Shown here: positions 32,071 to 44,779 of the stretch, in pieces
How the letters are laid out: each line of letters opens with the position of its first letter
How positions within the stretch are numbered: the first letter of the stretch is position 1
Source: Byssochlamys sp. IMV 00236
Taxonomy: Eukaryota > Ascomycota > Eurotiomycetes > Eurotiales > Thermoascaceae
Reading direction: 5' to 3'
Length of the DNA: 64,000 bases
Assembly (NCBI GenBank): GCA_001931875.2
Contig: MSJH02000823.1
Span: 410,174 to 474,173 of the forward strand
Made by a program: the position numbers and the translations under genes
Notes under the pieces: generated by a model
The model's input: only the letters and a program-made list of their open reading frames with translations
The model's database searches: none
What the model was told of the DNA's origin: nothing

Positions 32071-32989
32071 TCATTTCTCGGTTTCGGATTGCAACAAATC
32101 AACAATATGAGAATCGCCACGCTTAGCTGCACACTGTAGAGCTGTTTGACCGATTGCATCCTTAAGATTCACATCTGCTCCTTGGCTAATCAAGTAGCGA
32201 ACGACGTCAATTTTTCCTAATTCTGCAGCTTTGTGCAAGGGAGTACCAAGGCCCATGAAATAGTATAGTCTCCAGGAAAAATAATGGTCCTGGTACATTT
32301 TCGCATTGATTGAAGCCCCTTGTCTGAGAAGCATGTCCACCACATCGATTATGTCGGTTTCTCGTTCAATGACATGGTGGAGGAGTTGTCCCTTGCGAAT
32401 ATCAGCACCGCGGTCGAAGAGCAGTTTGATAATATCAACAGAGGCATATTCGACGGCATAAGACACAGGCGTGAGGTCAATCGAGCACGATGAATTAGGA
32501 TCAGCTCCATGATCGAGTAACCAGATAGTCATCTCCGGGTCTTTGATGGCATACCTACAGATACAAGTGCTGTTAATATGTGAATTATTATACCTCCTGA
32601 TATACTTACCCAAGTATCGGTGGTTCTGTCTCACTGATCGGCTCGTTTATGTTCCATCCATGCTCAAGGAAAATACTTAGGATGTCCTTCGACTTTCGAC
32701 TGATAGCTCTCAAGGCGAAGGTAAAATGCATTTTCATTCCGCGGCGTAATAATTCTGAAACAATACCTCCACAGCCATAATCCATAGCATCCATCATAAC
32801 CATACTGAGTTCGTTTATGTTGCGGCAAGAGTTGTCAGCAAGCCACGTGTTGAATAGCATTTGAAACCGTGGTAAGTCTCGGGACAGGCAAGTAGACCGC
32901 ATGTCTTCGACCGTCTTGATCGTTGATTCCCGTGGATAATTATATGGGAGAATATCATGGCTTAAAGAAGGAAGCGTGGAGGGCTCCAT
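32071..32989 (-). CDS. Ankyrin-repeat protein
   Basis: Two exons, complement(32071..32554, 32610..32989), encode 287 aa; the 55-bp intron (GTAAGT/TAG) rejoins as a Gly codon. The N-terminal 90 residues show no domain. From about residue 95 there are ankyrin-type units: ILSIFLEHGWNINEP, MTIWLLDHGADPNSS, VDIIKLLFDRGADI, VVDMLLRQGASINAK, then TPLHKAAELGKIDVVRYLISQGADVNLKD and TALQCAAKRGDSHIVDLL, which fit the consensus best. The domain mediates protein binding. Proteins of this type are numerous in Aspergillus genomes and usually uncharacterised. Confidence 0.85.
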
Positions 32990-35049
32990 GATGAATAACT
33001 GATTCTTTCAGGAGTGAAAGATCGTTGCGGTCGATAGATGTGACAAGGTCGGTTCACATCGAAAGCGGTCGTTGGGATGTCTTGGCGTTCTGGTAGAGAC
33101 CCTAAGTATACAGCCAGTACAGGCCCCATGTACAGAGCCAATATGACAAACTCGTCACTGCATTTGGGCGCTGATAATCCTTTCTGTGTTCAAAACCAAA
33201 ACAGACAATCTCAGAGCCATATAGTTACGACCACTCGGCGAAAGAATCATGATTGTCTGCTATGTCCAAAAGAGATCGAGACAGCGAGCGGATGGATTCT
33301 TATAGTCTGCAGGTTGGAGGGCATGCCGGAAACGGGAAAACTCACGACAAGGGGGAGTTCACAGGTCCTCGCGTTACAACTATAACATAGATTTTAAGAT
33401 CATAAGTCGATAGAAAAATGGTGCCAGGATCTAAGAGCACGGAAGCACGAATAGTAGAAAAGCATTGAATACGGTAATAAAATCCTGAATATCTACAAGA
33501 ACTAGAAGATAGCATGGGCCACAAAGATCATGAGTCCGCTTAGAGATTGGACAAACTGGTAATGATGGGACAGAACTCAAATCTGAAGAGTAGTAGCTCC
33601 ATCACCCTTCTACAGTTTGCCACCGGGGGAAATACCCTGCTGACGGGTATGGCTGTTTGAAATAGCCAAGAAGACGACCGATTTATGTTTCACTCGAAAC
33701 AGCAAATCGCAGCTGCGGAAAATTGGGATCCCTAAACATCTAGAAGTGCACATGCTCTGGCTCTGTATATGCAACGTAATATGGATAGCGATGGTGGCCA
33801 GCATAGGAGCAGAAGAGTATCTTCGTCAACGCAGTGTTCGAACTGAGAAGGTTGGAGCATTGGACATGAACACTGAGACTTAAATACGAGACAATCTTTC
33901 GATTGCGGAGACACAAAATCTGCCCAGATATTTAAGACGACCTGATCATTTCCAACCCCACGTGCTGGGACTTCAGATTCGAGTAAAAGCTCCGGCGCCT
34001 TTTTGGTCCCTCGTCCCACAGATCATGGTCACGGAATATGGGATGGCAATTGAGAGTAGGAGAGCTTTGAGCTATGCAGTATGGCCAGTTTCTAAGCTCG
34101 TGACGATCTCATCTTGCTGTTAAATTCGCCGGCTAGGCGATGGCTGTGCAATCATATTCAATTGGCCTTTGCGTCTGTCTAATGTCATGGACCCTGCGCC
34201 GGTGGAAGCCCATACAAGTTCTGCTCCAATGATCGGGGTCCTAGGTCAGTGCTCACGATGACATTCCAGGGCGATTGTGGTCCAGGTCAAGACGTTTCCT
34301 TCTCCGGTCGTCCGGGCATGGTGCATGAGACCGTTGCGTTATTATTATTGTTCAGATTAATATTCTCCGCTGACATGGTAAATGTTCCGTGGGGTTGGCG
34401 TTTTCTCTCCAGACGATAAAGAGAACCGGCCAACACGTGGGAGGATCGGAATGTCTTATAGGAGGAGCCGACGCCCGCTCAAGCCCGCCCAAGCCGCCGC
34501 CAAGAGTTCTAGATATCTTCGACGCCAAGAGTTACGCTCCGCCAAGGGCTTCTGTCCACGTCTTGGCCCGCCAAGTTATCAAACAATACGAGACGAACAG
34601 GAGATTCACAAGAAGAACCAAAGCAGGGGCACGCCGTATGAGATGATTGTTGTAGAGGGAAGCTGTGACTCTATAATCGACGTTTCTTTTCTCTCTCTCT
34701 TTCGCGTTTCTATTCGCTCAGAATGAAGTCGTGTGTCTGTCAACTGCATCCCGCGGCCTCGGTTCCAATGTCGACGCCTCAGAAGGCAAATTGAGTGCCC
34801 AGAGGCGATGGCGATTGCCAAGTCGTCTTGGAAAGAATAGAGTAGGGTTCCGTATCGCGAATCATTCAGGGTGATATAGGAACGTGGCATGGATGATAGC
34901 CTAGTTCTGACCAGCCAATCTTTGCCATCCACTGCCATGCCACTGCCATGTGGTGGTATATGTATCTCGATCTTTGCCTGTGTTCGTCTGCTCTTTGAGG
35001 ACGTAGCCAGGATCTATCATCAGTCGATACCGGTGCACCTTCTGCCAAA
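32990..35049. promoter_or_regulatory. Long intergenic region upstream of the phosphate permease, with a CACGTG box
   Basis: About 2 kb with no convincing gene; frames at 33077-33385, 33732-34019 and 34382-34726 are short and unrecognised. CACGTG followed by GG occurs at 34434-34439, about 610 bp before the permease ATG. CACGTG is the core bound by Pho4/NUC-1-type bHLH regulators of phosphate genes. A CT-rich tract at 34684-34712 may be part of the promoter. Confidence 0.45.
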
Positions 35050-37008
35050 ATGGTTCTCGACCAGTACACCTACATCTTTGCCATTGGCACCTTGTTCGCC
35101 TTGCTCGATGCCTATAACAACGGTGCAAGTAAGGACTTTTTCCATCCAACGTGGTTATGAGAAGTACACATACTAATTCCTAAACAGACGATGTCGCCAA
35201 CTCGTGGGCAACCAGTGTCTCGTCGAGATCGGTCTCATACAGACAAGCCATGGTCCTTGGAACGATATTCGAATTCCTGGGGGCTGTCACTGTGGGCGCA
35301 CGAACTGCCGATACGATCAAGAATGGCATCATTCCCAACGAGACCTTCCGTGACAACCCTGGCGTCCAGATGCTTGCGTTTGCCTGTGCGCTCGCAGCTG
35401 CTTCATCGTGGGTGATGTGGTGTACACGACACTCGGCACATGTATCCTCTACCTACTCCCTGGTCTCCGCCGTCGCTGGCGTCGGTGTTGCAACCGCCGG
35501 GGCCTCGAAGGTTAAATGGGGCTGGAACAATGGCAAGGGTCTCGGTGCCATCTTCGCCGGCTTAGGCATGGCCCCTGCTATATCAGCTGGCTTCGGTGCT
35601 TGTATCTTCATGCTCATCAAGGTGATCGTTCACATGCGCAAGAATCCTGTTCCATGGTCTGTCTACTCGTCACCCTTCTGGTTTCTGCTTGCGGCTTGTC
35701 TTTGCACGCTGTCCATCGTCTATAAAGGTTCGCCCAACCTTGGTCTCAGCAAGAAGCCCGGCTGGTATATCGCTGCAGTCACTATGGGCACTGGCGGTGG
35801 CGTTGCTGTCCTGTCGGCCATCTTCTTCGTTCCCTATGTTTATTCGAAGGTTATCAAGAAGGACTACACCGTCAAGTGGTGGATGGTTATTTATGGTCCC
35901 CTTCTCTTCAGCCGCCCAGCTCCTCCTGATGCTGAGCGGGCCAAGGTTCCCAACTATGCTGTCGTTCAGCATGACGAGGACGAATCGAATAACTCAGTCA
36001 GTGACCAAGGGGAGGAACCCATTGGCCAGAACGAGAAACAGCTTTGTACTTCCGAGACTGCACAGCCTACCTACAAAGAGATCATGGCCCAAGGAGAAGA
36101 GAGGCTACATGCAAAGCTGAGGCAGAGTCGTGGTCCCATGGGTTGGGCTATGCGTACCCTTCATGACAACCCTATGGGCCCCGGCCAGATCTATGAACTT
36201 GAAAACGTGAAGATCCTCGCCAAGCGGATCCCTGCCATGGTGGTCTGTGGCGCTCTCTATGGTTTCCATTACGACATCCATGCGGCACAGACGGGCATTT
36301 CTGGCACCCCGGACGGGAGGCGAATGGAGCGCGTCTACGGACACGCTCAGAAATATCCCAACGAAGTCGAACATACGTACTCATTCGTCCAGATCATCAC
36401 AGCTTGCACTGCATCCTTCGCCCACGGTGCCAATGATATCGGAAACTCTGTTGGTCCTTGGGCTGTTCTCTACTCCGCTTGGTCCACCGGCAGTTACACC
36501 GCTGCAAAAGCCCCCGTTCCCGTCTGGCAGCTAGCTGTCCTTGCTCTTACCATTTCAGCCGGTCTGGTTACTTACGGCTACAACATCATGAAAGGTGCGT
36601 GATATTTCCGGAAGATATCTCATGAGGCCTTACTAACCATGTTGATCTTGAACATAGTGATGGGAAACAAGATTACGTATCATTCACCAAGCAGAGGTTT
36701 GTTGCACTACTCTTTCCCCCCAGTATGATATGACATCAGCTGACTTTATTCCCACCTTAGGATGCTCCATGGAATTGGGCGCCGCTATCACGGTCCTAGT
36801 CTTCTCTCAGTACTCTCTTCCCGTCTCTACTTCGATGTGCATCACTGGCGCTACCATCGGTGTTGGTCTCTGCAACGGCACCTACAAGGCAGTTAACTGG
36901 CAACGTGTTGGACTCCTCCTCATCTCATGGATCGCTACCATCCCTATTGCTGGTACTCTGGGAGGAATCCTTATGGGATTGTTCCTGAATGCTCCTCATT
37001 TTTCCTAA
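35050..37008 (+). CDS. pho89: PiT-family Na+/phosphate symporter (Pho89 / phosphate-repressible permease type)
   Basis: Four exons (35050..35128, 35188..36594, 36658..36696, 36761..37008) encode 590 aa. Introns are 59, 63 and 64 bp, all in phase; exon 3 is only 39 nt. The two PiT signature repeats are visible: YNNGANDVANSW, built across intron 1, and FAHGANDIGNSVGPWA near residue 440. These inverted-topology repeats carry the phosphate/sodium path. Some 10-12 hydrophobic segments flank an acidic hydrophilic loop (HDEDESNNSVSDQGEEP) around residues 270-330, as in N. crassa PHO-4 and yeast Pho89. It should import phosphate with sodium at the plasma membrane and is normally derepressed at low phosphate. 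A CACGTG lies upstream. Confidence 0.95.
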
Positions 37009-38000
37009 GGCGCGAAATGAGAAAGTTTGATGGTTGGTTGGTCTGATGTATAGAGCAGTATAGCTACGCGCTATAATATGTTCTCGTTTCTTTTTCCTTC
37101 TTCTGATAGATCTTTTCACATGTGCATAAAAACAACAACTTGGGTGGTCTTGGCAAGGTTGATGTTGTTTTCTTGAAAGGAATAGGGTTCCGAAAAGCAA
37201 GTTTCGATGTCATTTATTTGGTCCTAGTTGTCCTGGGCCTCTTCGCTTAGTCTTGAAATACCCTTTTTTTTTCTTGTTATACTCCTGCAAATTTTGTCCT
37301 GAGCTCTCTATAGTAAATTCTTGCCCTATTATATTCTCTTCAGTGACTTACGGAAAATAAAATAAAATAAAAGCACAAGGAACATGAGTCTTCTCGACGA
37401 GAAGAATAAATTTTATATTCAATTAGAAAGCACCGATGAAGTATAAGAGACTAAATAATCCTGTATTCCCCAGTAGAAACTATGAAATGGTATATATATA
37501 TATATATGAAAACATTGCTATGGTATGGATAAACTTCCAGATTGTGGTTACAGACATGACCGCTTCCAAACCCATGATACTCCGAAACCGATCCACGTAT
37601 AATAAATAAAGCAAACAAGTTAATAAGTTTAATCTTCAAACGCTCAGTTCTCATAAACTCCTTGCGCCAATGCTTGTTCATCAATCACTGTCGTCAGGGG
37701 GTATGAGATGGTAAAAAAGATTCAACTAGATGTCGGTATTTTCAATTCAGATTCGGTTGTGAGATTATCTCCGGGGATATTTCGTTGCCGCGTTATTGAG
37801 TCGCGCGAGATACACTCGTGAGTGGTTCTAGTAGCTCAGGGGTATTTGATGTCCTGAACACGGCGTTGTCTCCCGTACGGATAGGGAATAGATAATCACA
37901 GGCACTGGAACCCCGTAGTCCAGCACTGGGTTTCTGCGCTCAAGGGCTTAGCGGACAGGCCAGCTCCATCCTTCTTATTGAAATATGCAAGTAAAGCCGA
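37009..38000. other. Intergenic between convergent genes, with (TA)n tract
   Basis: Contains the 3' regions of the permease and of the leftward membrane-protein gene, and a short (TA)n tract at about 37490-37507. No gene recognised. Confidence 0.5.
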
Positions 38001-38878
38001 TCATAAGTTCGTAATAAGCTTAGGCAGAACCGGTTTTGGTTTCCTAGGCCCTCTCACTCCTGTCATTGGCAGGGGATCCGACCGACTAGCAGGTCGATTC
38101 GGACCAAAGCTGGAAGTAGGCCGCATAATCTCCGCAGAATGAAATACGGTAGGAGGACGAGCATGCGATCGTGGAGGAGGCATCAGTCTAGCATGCGAGG
38201 TGCATCCGCTAGACAGGGGGATAGCCGGTTGGTATGCAAATGACCAGTGCGAGGATATGCTAGGATTCCGACGATGTCCTGGTCGATTTCCCGCATGGAT
38301 ATTGTAAGTCCCCATCGGGGTGAAGTATTGATTTCGGTACGTAGAGGGATCATAAGGTGGTAAACCGGGGTAAGCGGGTGGAGGTGTTGATGTTGATTCC
38401 ATATCGTATGATGGTCGGGGAAGTAGTGGTTGTGCGTGATATCGATAGGCTGGAGGGATAGAGTATTCTCTGGCCCGTTCGTGATTCCTTTCGATTGCGT
38501 CCCAGCGTCTTTTCTTCCGAATGAAGATCAGAGCGGCTGATGATACTATCAGCGATATCAGCATACGGGATACACATAGCGCGGTGAATAGATAGTAATT
38601 TGGTTCTTACTCGAGAGAACTCCTACAACAGCGATGACGATTCCGATTATAATCTGATCGCGAGTCGCTAAGTTGATGCCTCCATCTGAACCCCCCGAGG
38701 CACCTTGTGCGTTTTCGTTCGAGGTATCATATCCAGAATCGGCACTATCGTTGCGCGAGAAGACCCTTTTCTGCCATGGGGATCTATGCTGCAGGAACCG
38801 TGTTGATAATGCGGTTACGTGGCTGGAGGCAACGAACAGAATCCAAATCGAGTATCGTCGTACGCAACTGCAAAGCAT
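38001..38878 (-). CDS. Small single-pass membrane protein with Pro-rich cytosolic tail, unknown function
   Basis: Two exons, complement(38001..38545, 38611..38878), encode 270 aa; the 65-bp intron (GTAAGA/TAG) cuts inside the transmembrane helix. The N-terminus has a hydrophobic signal-like stretch (IWILFVASSHVTALS). The short Ser/Asn/Gly-rich ectodomain precedes a helix formed across the junction (QIIIGIVIAVVGVLS plus AALIFI), followed by RKKRRW as stop-transfer signal. The tail is rich in Pro, Tyr and Arg with PPPAYPGLPPY, reminiscent of PPxY or SH3 ligand sites. The layout resembles fungal Mid2-like or SKG6-like surface proteins, but no domain proves it. Confidence 0.7.
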
Positions 38879-40301
38879 GGTCACTTTGTCGTGAAAAGTC
38901 GTAAAATCTATGGTGGTTGGAGTGGAGAGAAACAGAATCTTCACACTATAAGATTGGAAATGTACCAAAACGAAACCAGCTAGAAAAAGGAAATAGCAGA
39001 CCTTCGTACATTAGGCAATTCAACTCCTGCAGAGAACGCAGAGATATGCACCGATCGTGATGGACGTAAATCGTGTGCAACCCGACGAAAGGGCCTAATG
39101 TAGAGTAGTAATGATCCTGTGACAGGGAAAAAAGGGAAAAGCTGCCTATTAAGAAGATAGGTATCTTTCACAATTCCATCTTATCACCAGCAGTCGCAGA
39201 CCAGTATTGTCTTTAGAAATCCGCCTCGCATGTACTACATTATTAGCCTGTGCCAAAGGCATATGCTAGATCTAAGGGTACCAAAATAGCATACTGGCGA
39301 CATATTGTTGACCATGTCCTAGTAGTATACCAAGGCGCCAATTCATCTCCTGAGGAACTTGACTGGCTCAGAACAGTCGTGGTTGTCCACTAAGAACTGA
39401 TAACTCGATCGTTCCCGCCGCTGGCGTCTACATCCCCTCTTAGTCTGTGCCCAGTGAGAGAGGACAAGGTGCTGTTGGTTCCCGTTTGAGAATCGCGGCG
39501 TGCATCTGTGCAAGCAAGTGTTGGTTGGAAGTAAAATTAGCTCGAGGTAGCGCGATCCCACCATGCTTACTACTTGCTCTATTTTGGCATGCATAAGTAA
39601 GTAACAACGTTGCTCGCAGCCAAATGAAACCGAGCGGGGTGATGGGCCATGATCGCGCGCGCTGAAATCGATCCCCAAATAGTATACCAACCAACACCAG
39701 CCGGTCTGCAACTGACAGGGGAAGACGAAACAGATAGAGGGTTTCAAGACGCGCTCAGGCTTATCTGGTAGATTTCTGGATGGTTTACTCGACCTGAAAT
39801 GGTGTTCCGCAGCTAATGTTGGCCATCTTGAGCGGTGAGCACTAAGTAACCATTATTGCAACGAGTGTCGATGCGGCGCAGGTATGAAAACCTGGCGGCA
39901 CGAAACCATCGAATGCATAAGTATTCGAGAGGCTTTTTCTCGAAGAGGCGCTGTGCCGCAAACTATCTAATCCACAGTAATGCTTGCCACGTCTCTTCCC
40001 AACATTGACTACTCTACCGGGTTACTTCCGAATGGCTCGTATAGGCGCGTATGCGCTTCGATATATTATGCTTTTAATAATAACGAGAGTGCCAGTTGCC
40101 TAGTTCTGTGCCTCACTGGCCTGTATGTATCTAGAATTACTGTGCCACCTGTGTGCCCGACGCCCATCTGCGGCATTAGCAAAGGAATTCGATCTGTCTC
40201 GTGTAATTTGCGTAGATAACATTTTATTGTGCGCATTCTAACTGCAATTAGAGATTCAAATTAGCTGCTGAACTGTGTTTAAGATCACCGCTGCTAATAT
40301 T
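38879..40301. other. Intergenic, nothing recognised
   Basis: About 1.4 kb. Minus-strand frames at 39343-39747 and a plus frame at 39980-40219 show no family features. No repeats noticed. Confidence 0.45.
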
Positions 40302-41725
40302 TTACTCCGCATAGGCCCGATATAGTTCCAAATCCTCCTCCGCCACGATCCCAACCGGAGTGTCTTGCCCGATGAAGAGCACCGTTCCTTCTTTAAAAGG
40401 GACTGTCTTGGCCTGCGTAGTCAGTCTTCCGGAGCCTTTTGTGACGACCTGAACACTAGGTCCCATAATAGCTTTTATATTTTCCTTTTCTCCCTTCTTC
40501 AGACATGTCGCCAGTACGTTGAATTCGCTAATGGGCGGAGAGTATTCGCGCGTTTTTCCGCACTCGCTCTTCAGGCTTGGACTGGAGGGCAGAATGACCG
40601 ATTTAGGATCATGCGGATGAAAAGTCAATGCCTGAGTGAACACGTCGACGCTGTCACGTTCCGCACGGGGGCAGAATCCAGTGTTCAACACGTTATCAGA
40701 ACGAGCCATGCATTCCATAATGTCTCCCGACAGGTAGGCGTGGATGCCATCTGCGGGGATATACACAGCATCGCCTTTGTCAAGAGTGAGGAAGTTCATC
40801 AACAGGACTGCGACGAGGTTCCCATTGTCGAACTCAGTATACTGCTGCTGGAGACGGTCCAACATAGCCGGTATTCCCGTATCTTTGCTACTAAACGCTG
40901 ACTCTGGCAGCTTCTTGAGATCCTCAATGGTCTTTTGCACGACATTATCTTCCGCCAGAAGTAAGTTCCGGCAGACTTGTCGAAGAGTCTCATCGGTGAA
41001 ATTTTGCTGGTTGTTAGGCACAAAATGCTCTAGAGGCTTCAGTCGAAACAGAGCCTGAATGTCAGCCAGAGGCTTAAAGCCCGCGAACAGCTCAAATTTG
41101 CCTAAGGCGATGGCGATCTCCGGCTTGTGATTCGGATCAGTGAACTTATTTGGTTCTCTGGAGTGAAGCTTCTCCGCGAGGGCCTTATCCGGGTGGATCT
41201 GCAGCGGAAGAGCTTTACACATGGAGAGAATCTGGATAGGACCGTTAGCAACTCCACGAATTATACGAAATAGGTAGAGCCTGTCAGTGACAGATAGTAC
41301 CTTTGGCAAAAATGGCAGGTCAGTGCCCCATTTGTCCACTGCGTTCTTTCCAAGAAGTTCGGGATGGTTTTTCAAGTACGACTCCAATTGCTCGCCTGAT
41401 GAAAGAACGTAACTCGGTGTGGAGGGATACGTCCCCATCCACATCTATTTTATTGTCAGCCGGTGCCAATTGACTATTATATCCCTGTGCATACGAGTAC
41501 ATACCTCTGAGTACGGCTTCGATTCATCTATCTTGCCGCCCGTAAGAGGAGTCTTTGCCCAGAAACGGGCGGCCATAGAGTCGCTTCCTTTCTTCCCCCA
41601 TGGATCATGCTAGAGATAAGGGGGAAAAAAACGGATCAGAACATCTTATCGATTACACTTCTCACTTGCAGGGAATAAATGCTTACCTTGCATTCGCATT
41701 TCAACGGAATGACAGATTCGGCCAT
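40302..41725 (-). CDS. manA: Class I mannose-6-phosphate isomerase
   Basis: Three exons, complement(40302..41444, 41505..41609, 41687..41725), encode 428 aa. The first exon is 39 nt (MAESVIPLKCECK); introns of 77 and 60 bp fall exactly between codons. Motifs: HDPWGKKGSDSMAARFW, YSEMWMGTYPSTPS across the second junction, ALPLQIHPDKALAEKLH with the Zn-binding Gln and His, and YIPADGIHAYLSGDIMECMARSDNVLNTG with further active-site and metal residues. It interconverts mannose-6-phosphate and fructose-6-phosphate in the cytosol, linking glycolysis to GDP-mannose for glycosylation and wall mannan. Length fits fungal PMIs (about 430-460 aa). No damage seen. Confidence 0.96.
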
Positions 41726-42363
41726 GGTGGTAGAATGTATATTCTAGTTATTGATTGGTCATTGACTCCCGGATGGAATTTTCTTCTTTCCTACTTAGAG
41801 AAATCCAATTCTCCCAAGGTGCGAAGAACTTCACGAATGGAAGAGATCGAAAAGATATAATCGCAACTCGGCCCATTGCGTCAAGTCTGGCAGATTGTAA
41901 TAAAATGCAAATCAAGATGCGACGTTGTTATGCCGTCATTGAGTTGGGTCCCGGAGAAAGCCGCACCGCAAAGCCGGGAATTTCGCCAATGACGCCCGGT
42001 GATTGTTAAGACTGTATGAACATGCTCCCCTTACGAGGTTTCTTGTTCATTTTGACTACCCACTGACGTTTATTAATACCATCATTCCATGGTTTTATAT
42101 TGGCTTTTCTTTTTAAGAAGAATGCGACCGCAGATAGATAAAAGCGAATGACAATTTTGGACATACGAAATCATGTACATGTACAACGATAGTGGAAAAA
42201 GGCCATCAACAGCCCAAGATAGACAAACAAATTCCGAGAAAAAAACAACAAAATCGTAAAACGACAGTACACCTTCTTATCGCCCGCTCAAGTGCTGAAA
42301 CCTTGAATGCGAGATGATATGCTCAAATAAATCATGATGCAGCCAATGTACATCTGCAGTCTT
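41726..42363. other. Intergenic, nothing recognised
   Basis: Promoter side of the phosphomannose isomerase gene and 3' side of the gene at 42364. No features beyond AT-rich stretches. Confidence 0.5.
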
Positions 42364-43086
42364 CTACCCGTATAGGTCCTCATCGTCCTCAACCATAGCA
42401 AATGTTGCAGGTTTGGGGGCGAATAATTTGCGGTCCTTCTTTTTCTTCCTGTCAGAAACCTCGCGAGGCGCCGGCTGATGATATGGAAGGATACGTGTTT
42501 GACTTGAGGTACTTGTAGACCCGTCGTCATCATCGCTGAGAAAATCCCAGGGAGGCCTCGGCCACGAATCTCTCGGGACATGTTGTGTAGTGACTTGCGG
42601 GCTTTTCGACCTCAGTCTTGATTGCAGCACTGTCAAATCCTCGTAATACGCCTTGCTGGGAGGTACGTATAGGATGGGAGGGATCTCAGTGCCGTCACCA
42701 TATTCCATCGCTAGCTCGACCATATGATCCGGATCAATAGGTTTGTACGAAAACCGTGCCTTGCTTGTTCCATTACTCCTTTTGGTCTCTTGGTCTTTGC
42801 GTCTTGTAATGCTGCGCATGCGCGATAGAGGGATCGAAAGTTGATGACGTTTGGTTGTAGATTTCTTTGATGAAGGCTGATTGATCAGATTGGGATCATT
42901 CTCGTCGTTGCAGTCGGGGACAAAGCCTGGTCCGTAGCCGGCTCTCTCGTGGCTTGCTTTGTGAGGGTTGTCGAATTGGCTCCATGAGCCTTCTGTCGGG
43001 ACGGTGATGCCGACGTCTCCCCATCGGGCGTGTAGAGGTGCTCTTTGGGGCTTTTGTTTTCGAAAGGCATTGACGATGCTGGCCAT
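42364..43086 (-). CDS. LHARWGD-motif protein with C-terminal DEDLYG, unknown function
   Basis: A single exon of 240 aa from the ATG at 43086; the frame is open a further 11 codons without need. Residues 18-35 read LHARWGDVGITVP then GSW, and GYGPGF follows at about 50. The protein at 15880-16725 has the same arrangement at the same distance from its start, and the cytosolic tail of the membrane protein at 13309 has it too. The middle is basic and Ser-rich (RMRSITRRKDQETKRS), then acidic (SDDDDGS). The C-terminus is VEDDEDLYG. No known domain, signal peptide or membrane helix. Likely a mostly disordered cytosolic protein. Confidence 0.7.
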   Translation of the reverse strand: MASIVNAFRKQKPQRAPLHARWGDVGITVPTEGSWSQFDNPHKASHERAGYGPGFVPDCNDENDPNLINQPSSKKSTTKRHQLSIPLSRMRSITRRKDQETKRSNGTSKARFSYKPIDPDHMVELAMEYGDGTEIPPILYVPPSKAYYEDLTVLQSRLRSKSPQVTTQHVPRDSWPRPPWDFLSDDDDGSTSTSSQTRILPYHQPAPREVSDRKKKKDRKLFAPKPATFAMVEDDEDLYG

Positions 43087-44779
43087 GATGGTGATGTTTG
43101 AATGGTGGCAGTCAAGCAAGGTAAAAGTATTTCAGTGAAATGTTGAAGCAGATAGATGCAATCACTCGAGGCTGCTAGCCAGAAAGGATAACTGAGGCAG
43201 TAATGAAGTACCCAGTAGTGAATGGATATCAATAACCAAAACCATACACCTCGACGGGCCCACGAAGCATTGAAATAGACACAGAGGTTGGAGCTCGAAA
43301 AAGCACGACACAGACAGTCAGTCAAGATCCCTGGACATACGGGCGCTTAATCTTCCAAAATTGACCACAGCGTAACTATGTATGGATGTATGTATCCCTG
43401 ATAGTATAAACGCCGGACAAGGGAACGAACTGTTGTCCCTAGCGTTATACAAAGGACTGGGTTGCAAAAGTACAGAAGACCCTTGCTAGTGTCTAGACCC
43501 AGACTGTGTAAGAATAGACAGGATTTCTAAAACCAAAAAAGGAAAGAAGAAGAGAAAGGCCGTAAGAGGAAAGATATGTACAATCCAAGTTCTCCCCAAG
43601 ATTGATCTTTCAGAGAGACAGTAGCAAGGGAAAATGAGACGAGAAACAGTAGTTATTTAAGATGGTCAACTATCCGAAGTTCCATATCCTGTCGAACAAC
43701 ACGTCAATTGAGAACGGGCCTCGAGACAGCGAGACAAACATAGTATCAAGCATAACGCCAGCTGGACGAACTATCCATTCCTAACCGTTGCGCCGATCCG
43801 GATCTCATCCTCAGGACCACTGACATCCCCGGCATTGAACGGTCTAGATCCGGAAGTAAACCAAACGAAACATAAAACAAACTCATCTATCAATGGAGAC
43901 AAGCAAAGGTCCTGGCGGTTATGACCGCATTAACCCGCAACGGACTGTTATTGGTAAAAGCTCGCTTTAGGATTCCCCGATCGACCTTAATTAAGGACCG
44001 GGCATCGAGGCACGAGCACAAAACACAATCCCCGTCTTCGCGCTCGTGCTCAGTATCTAGCGGCCACTCACGCGTCCATTGGTGGTGCTCTGGAGCGCCG
44101 AGCTAAGATCGCTCCCGCTGCACGGTCTCGAACCCTGTCAGGATCTACCATCGCATGGGCGACGAACCGTCATGTTGTAGGTGAGCTACTCTTGCAGGGT
44201 TGTGCGGAAGCGCCGCGCTGGGTCCGCGATGTTCATGGCGTTCGGTTTCGTTTCTAACTTTAGATATTATTAGATGGAGGGCGGGGTAAGTTATAGGTAT
44301 CTGGGCGGGGCTAAAGTTATTGATATTGCTACTCAATTTCTTTTCTCCGGTCACGACAGATTGAATATGTAGTTGAGTTGGTTGGTTATTATCGTGCTTG
44401 ATGGCATTATTAATTATCTGCTTGGATGCTTCTAAAAGTCTCTGCGGATTAAGCGCTCGATGCCTCCGGGGTGTAGTCGTTCCACTGGGGGATGGAAACC
44501 AGATCATCTCATCGTCTGTACTAGTTGAAGTTATAGGCGACTTAGACAAGAGTATCGAACGATGGATACCCTTCAAAACCACAATCAATATTAATCACTC
44601 GAGGTCTAAACCCTATCCGCACCGGTGGTATCTAAAGAACAGCCGAACCCGTCTAGAAGGGACAGACCGCATCATGTCGCAATCAGTCACAGCAAGTCAA
44701 ATGAAATCCCCAAACGCCTGATCGTCAGATCTTCTATCAGCCCATTCATGCTGGAGTAGAAGGAAAGGGAATAAGTATG
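43087..44779. other. Intergenic, nothing recognised
   Basis: Opposed short frames only. The GGTCTCGAACC near 44130 is B-box-like in isolation but no tRNA can be built around it. Confidence 0.45.

Noticed and set aside
37830..37950. A-box-like TAGCTCAGGGGT suggesting a tRNA
   Set aside because: No matching B box at the right distance and no cloverleaf pairing.
44100..44150. Possible tRNA because of GGTCTCGAACC
   Set aside because: Only a B-box-like string. No acceptor stem, D-arm or anticodon arm can be formed around it.
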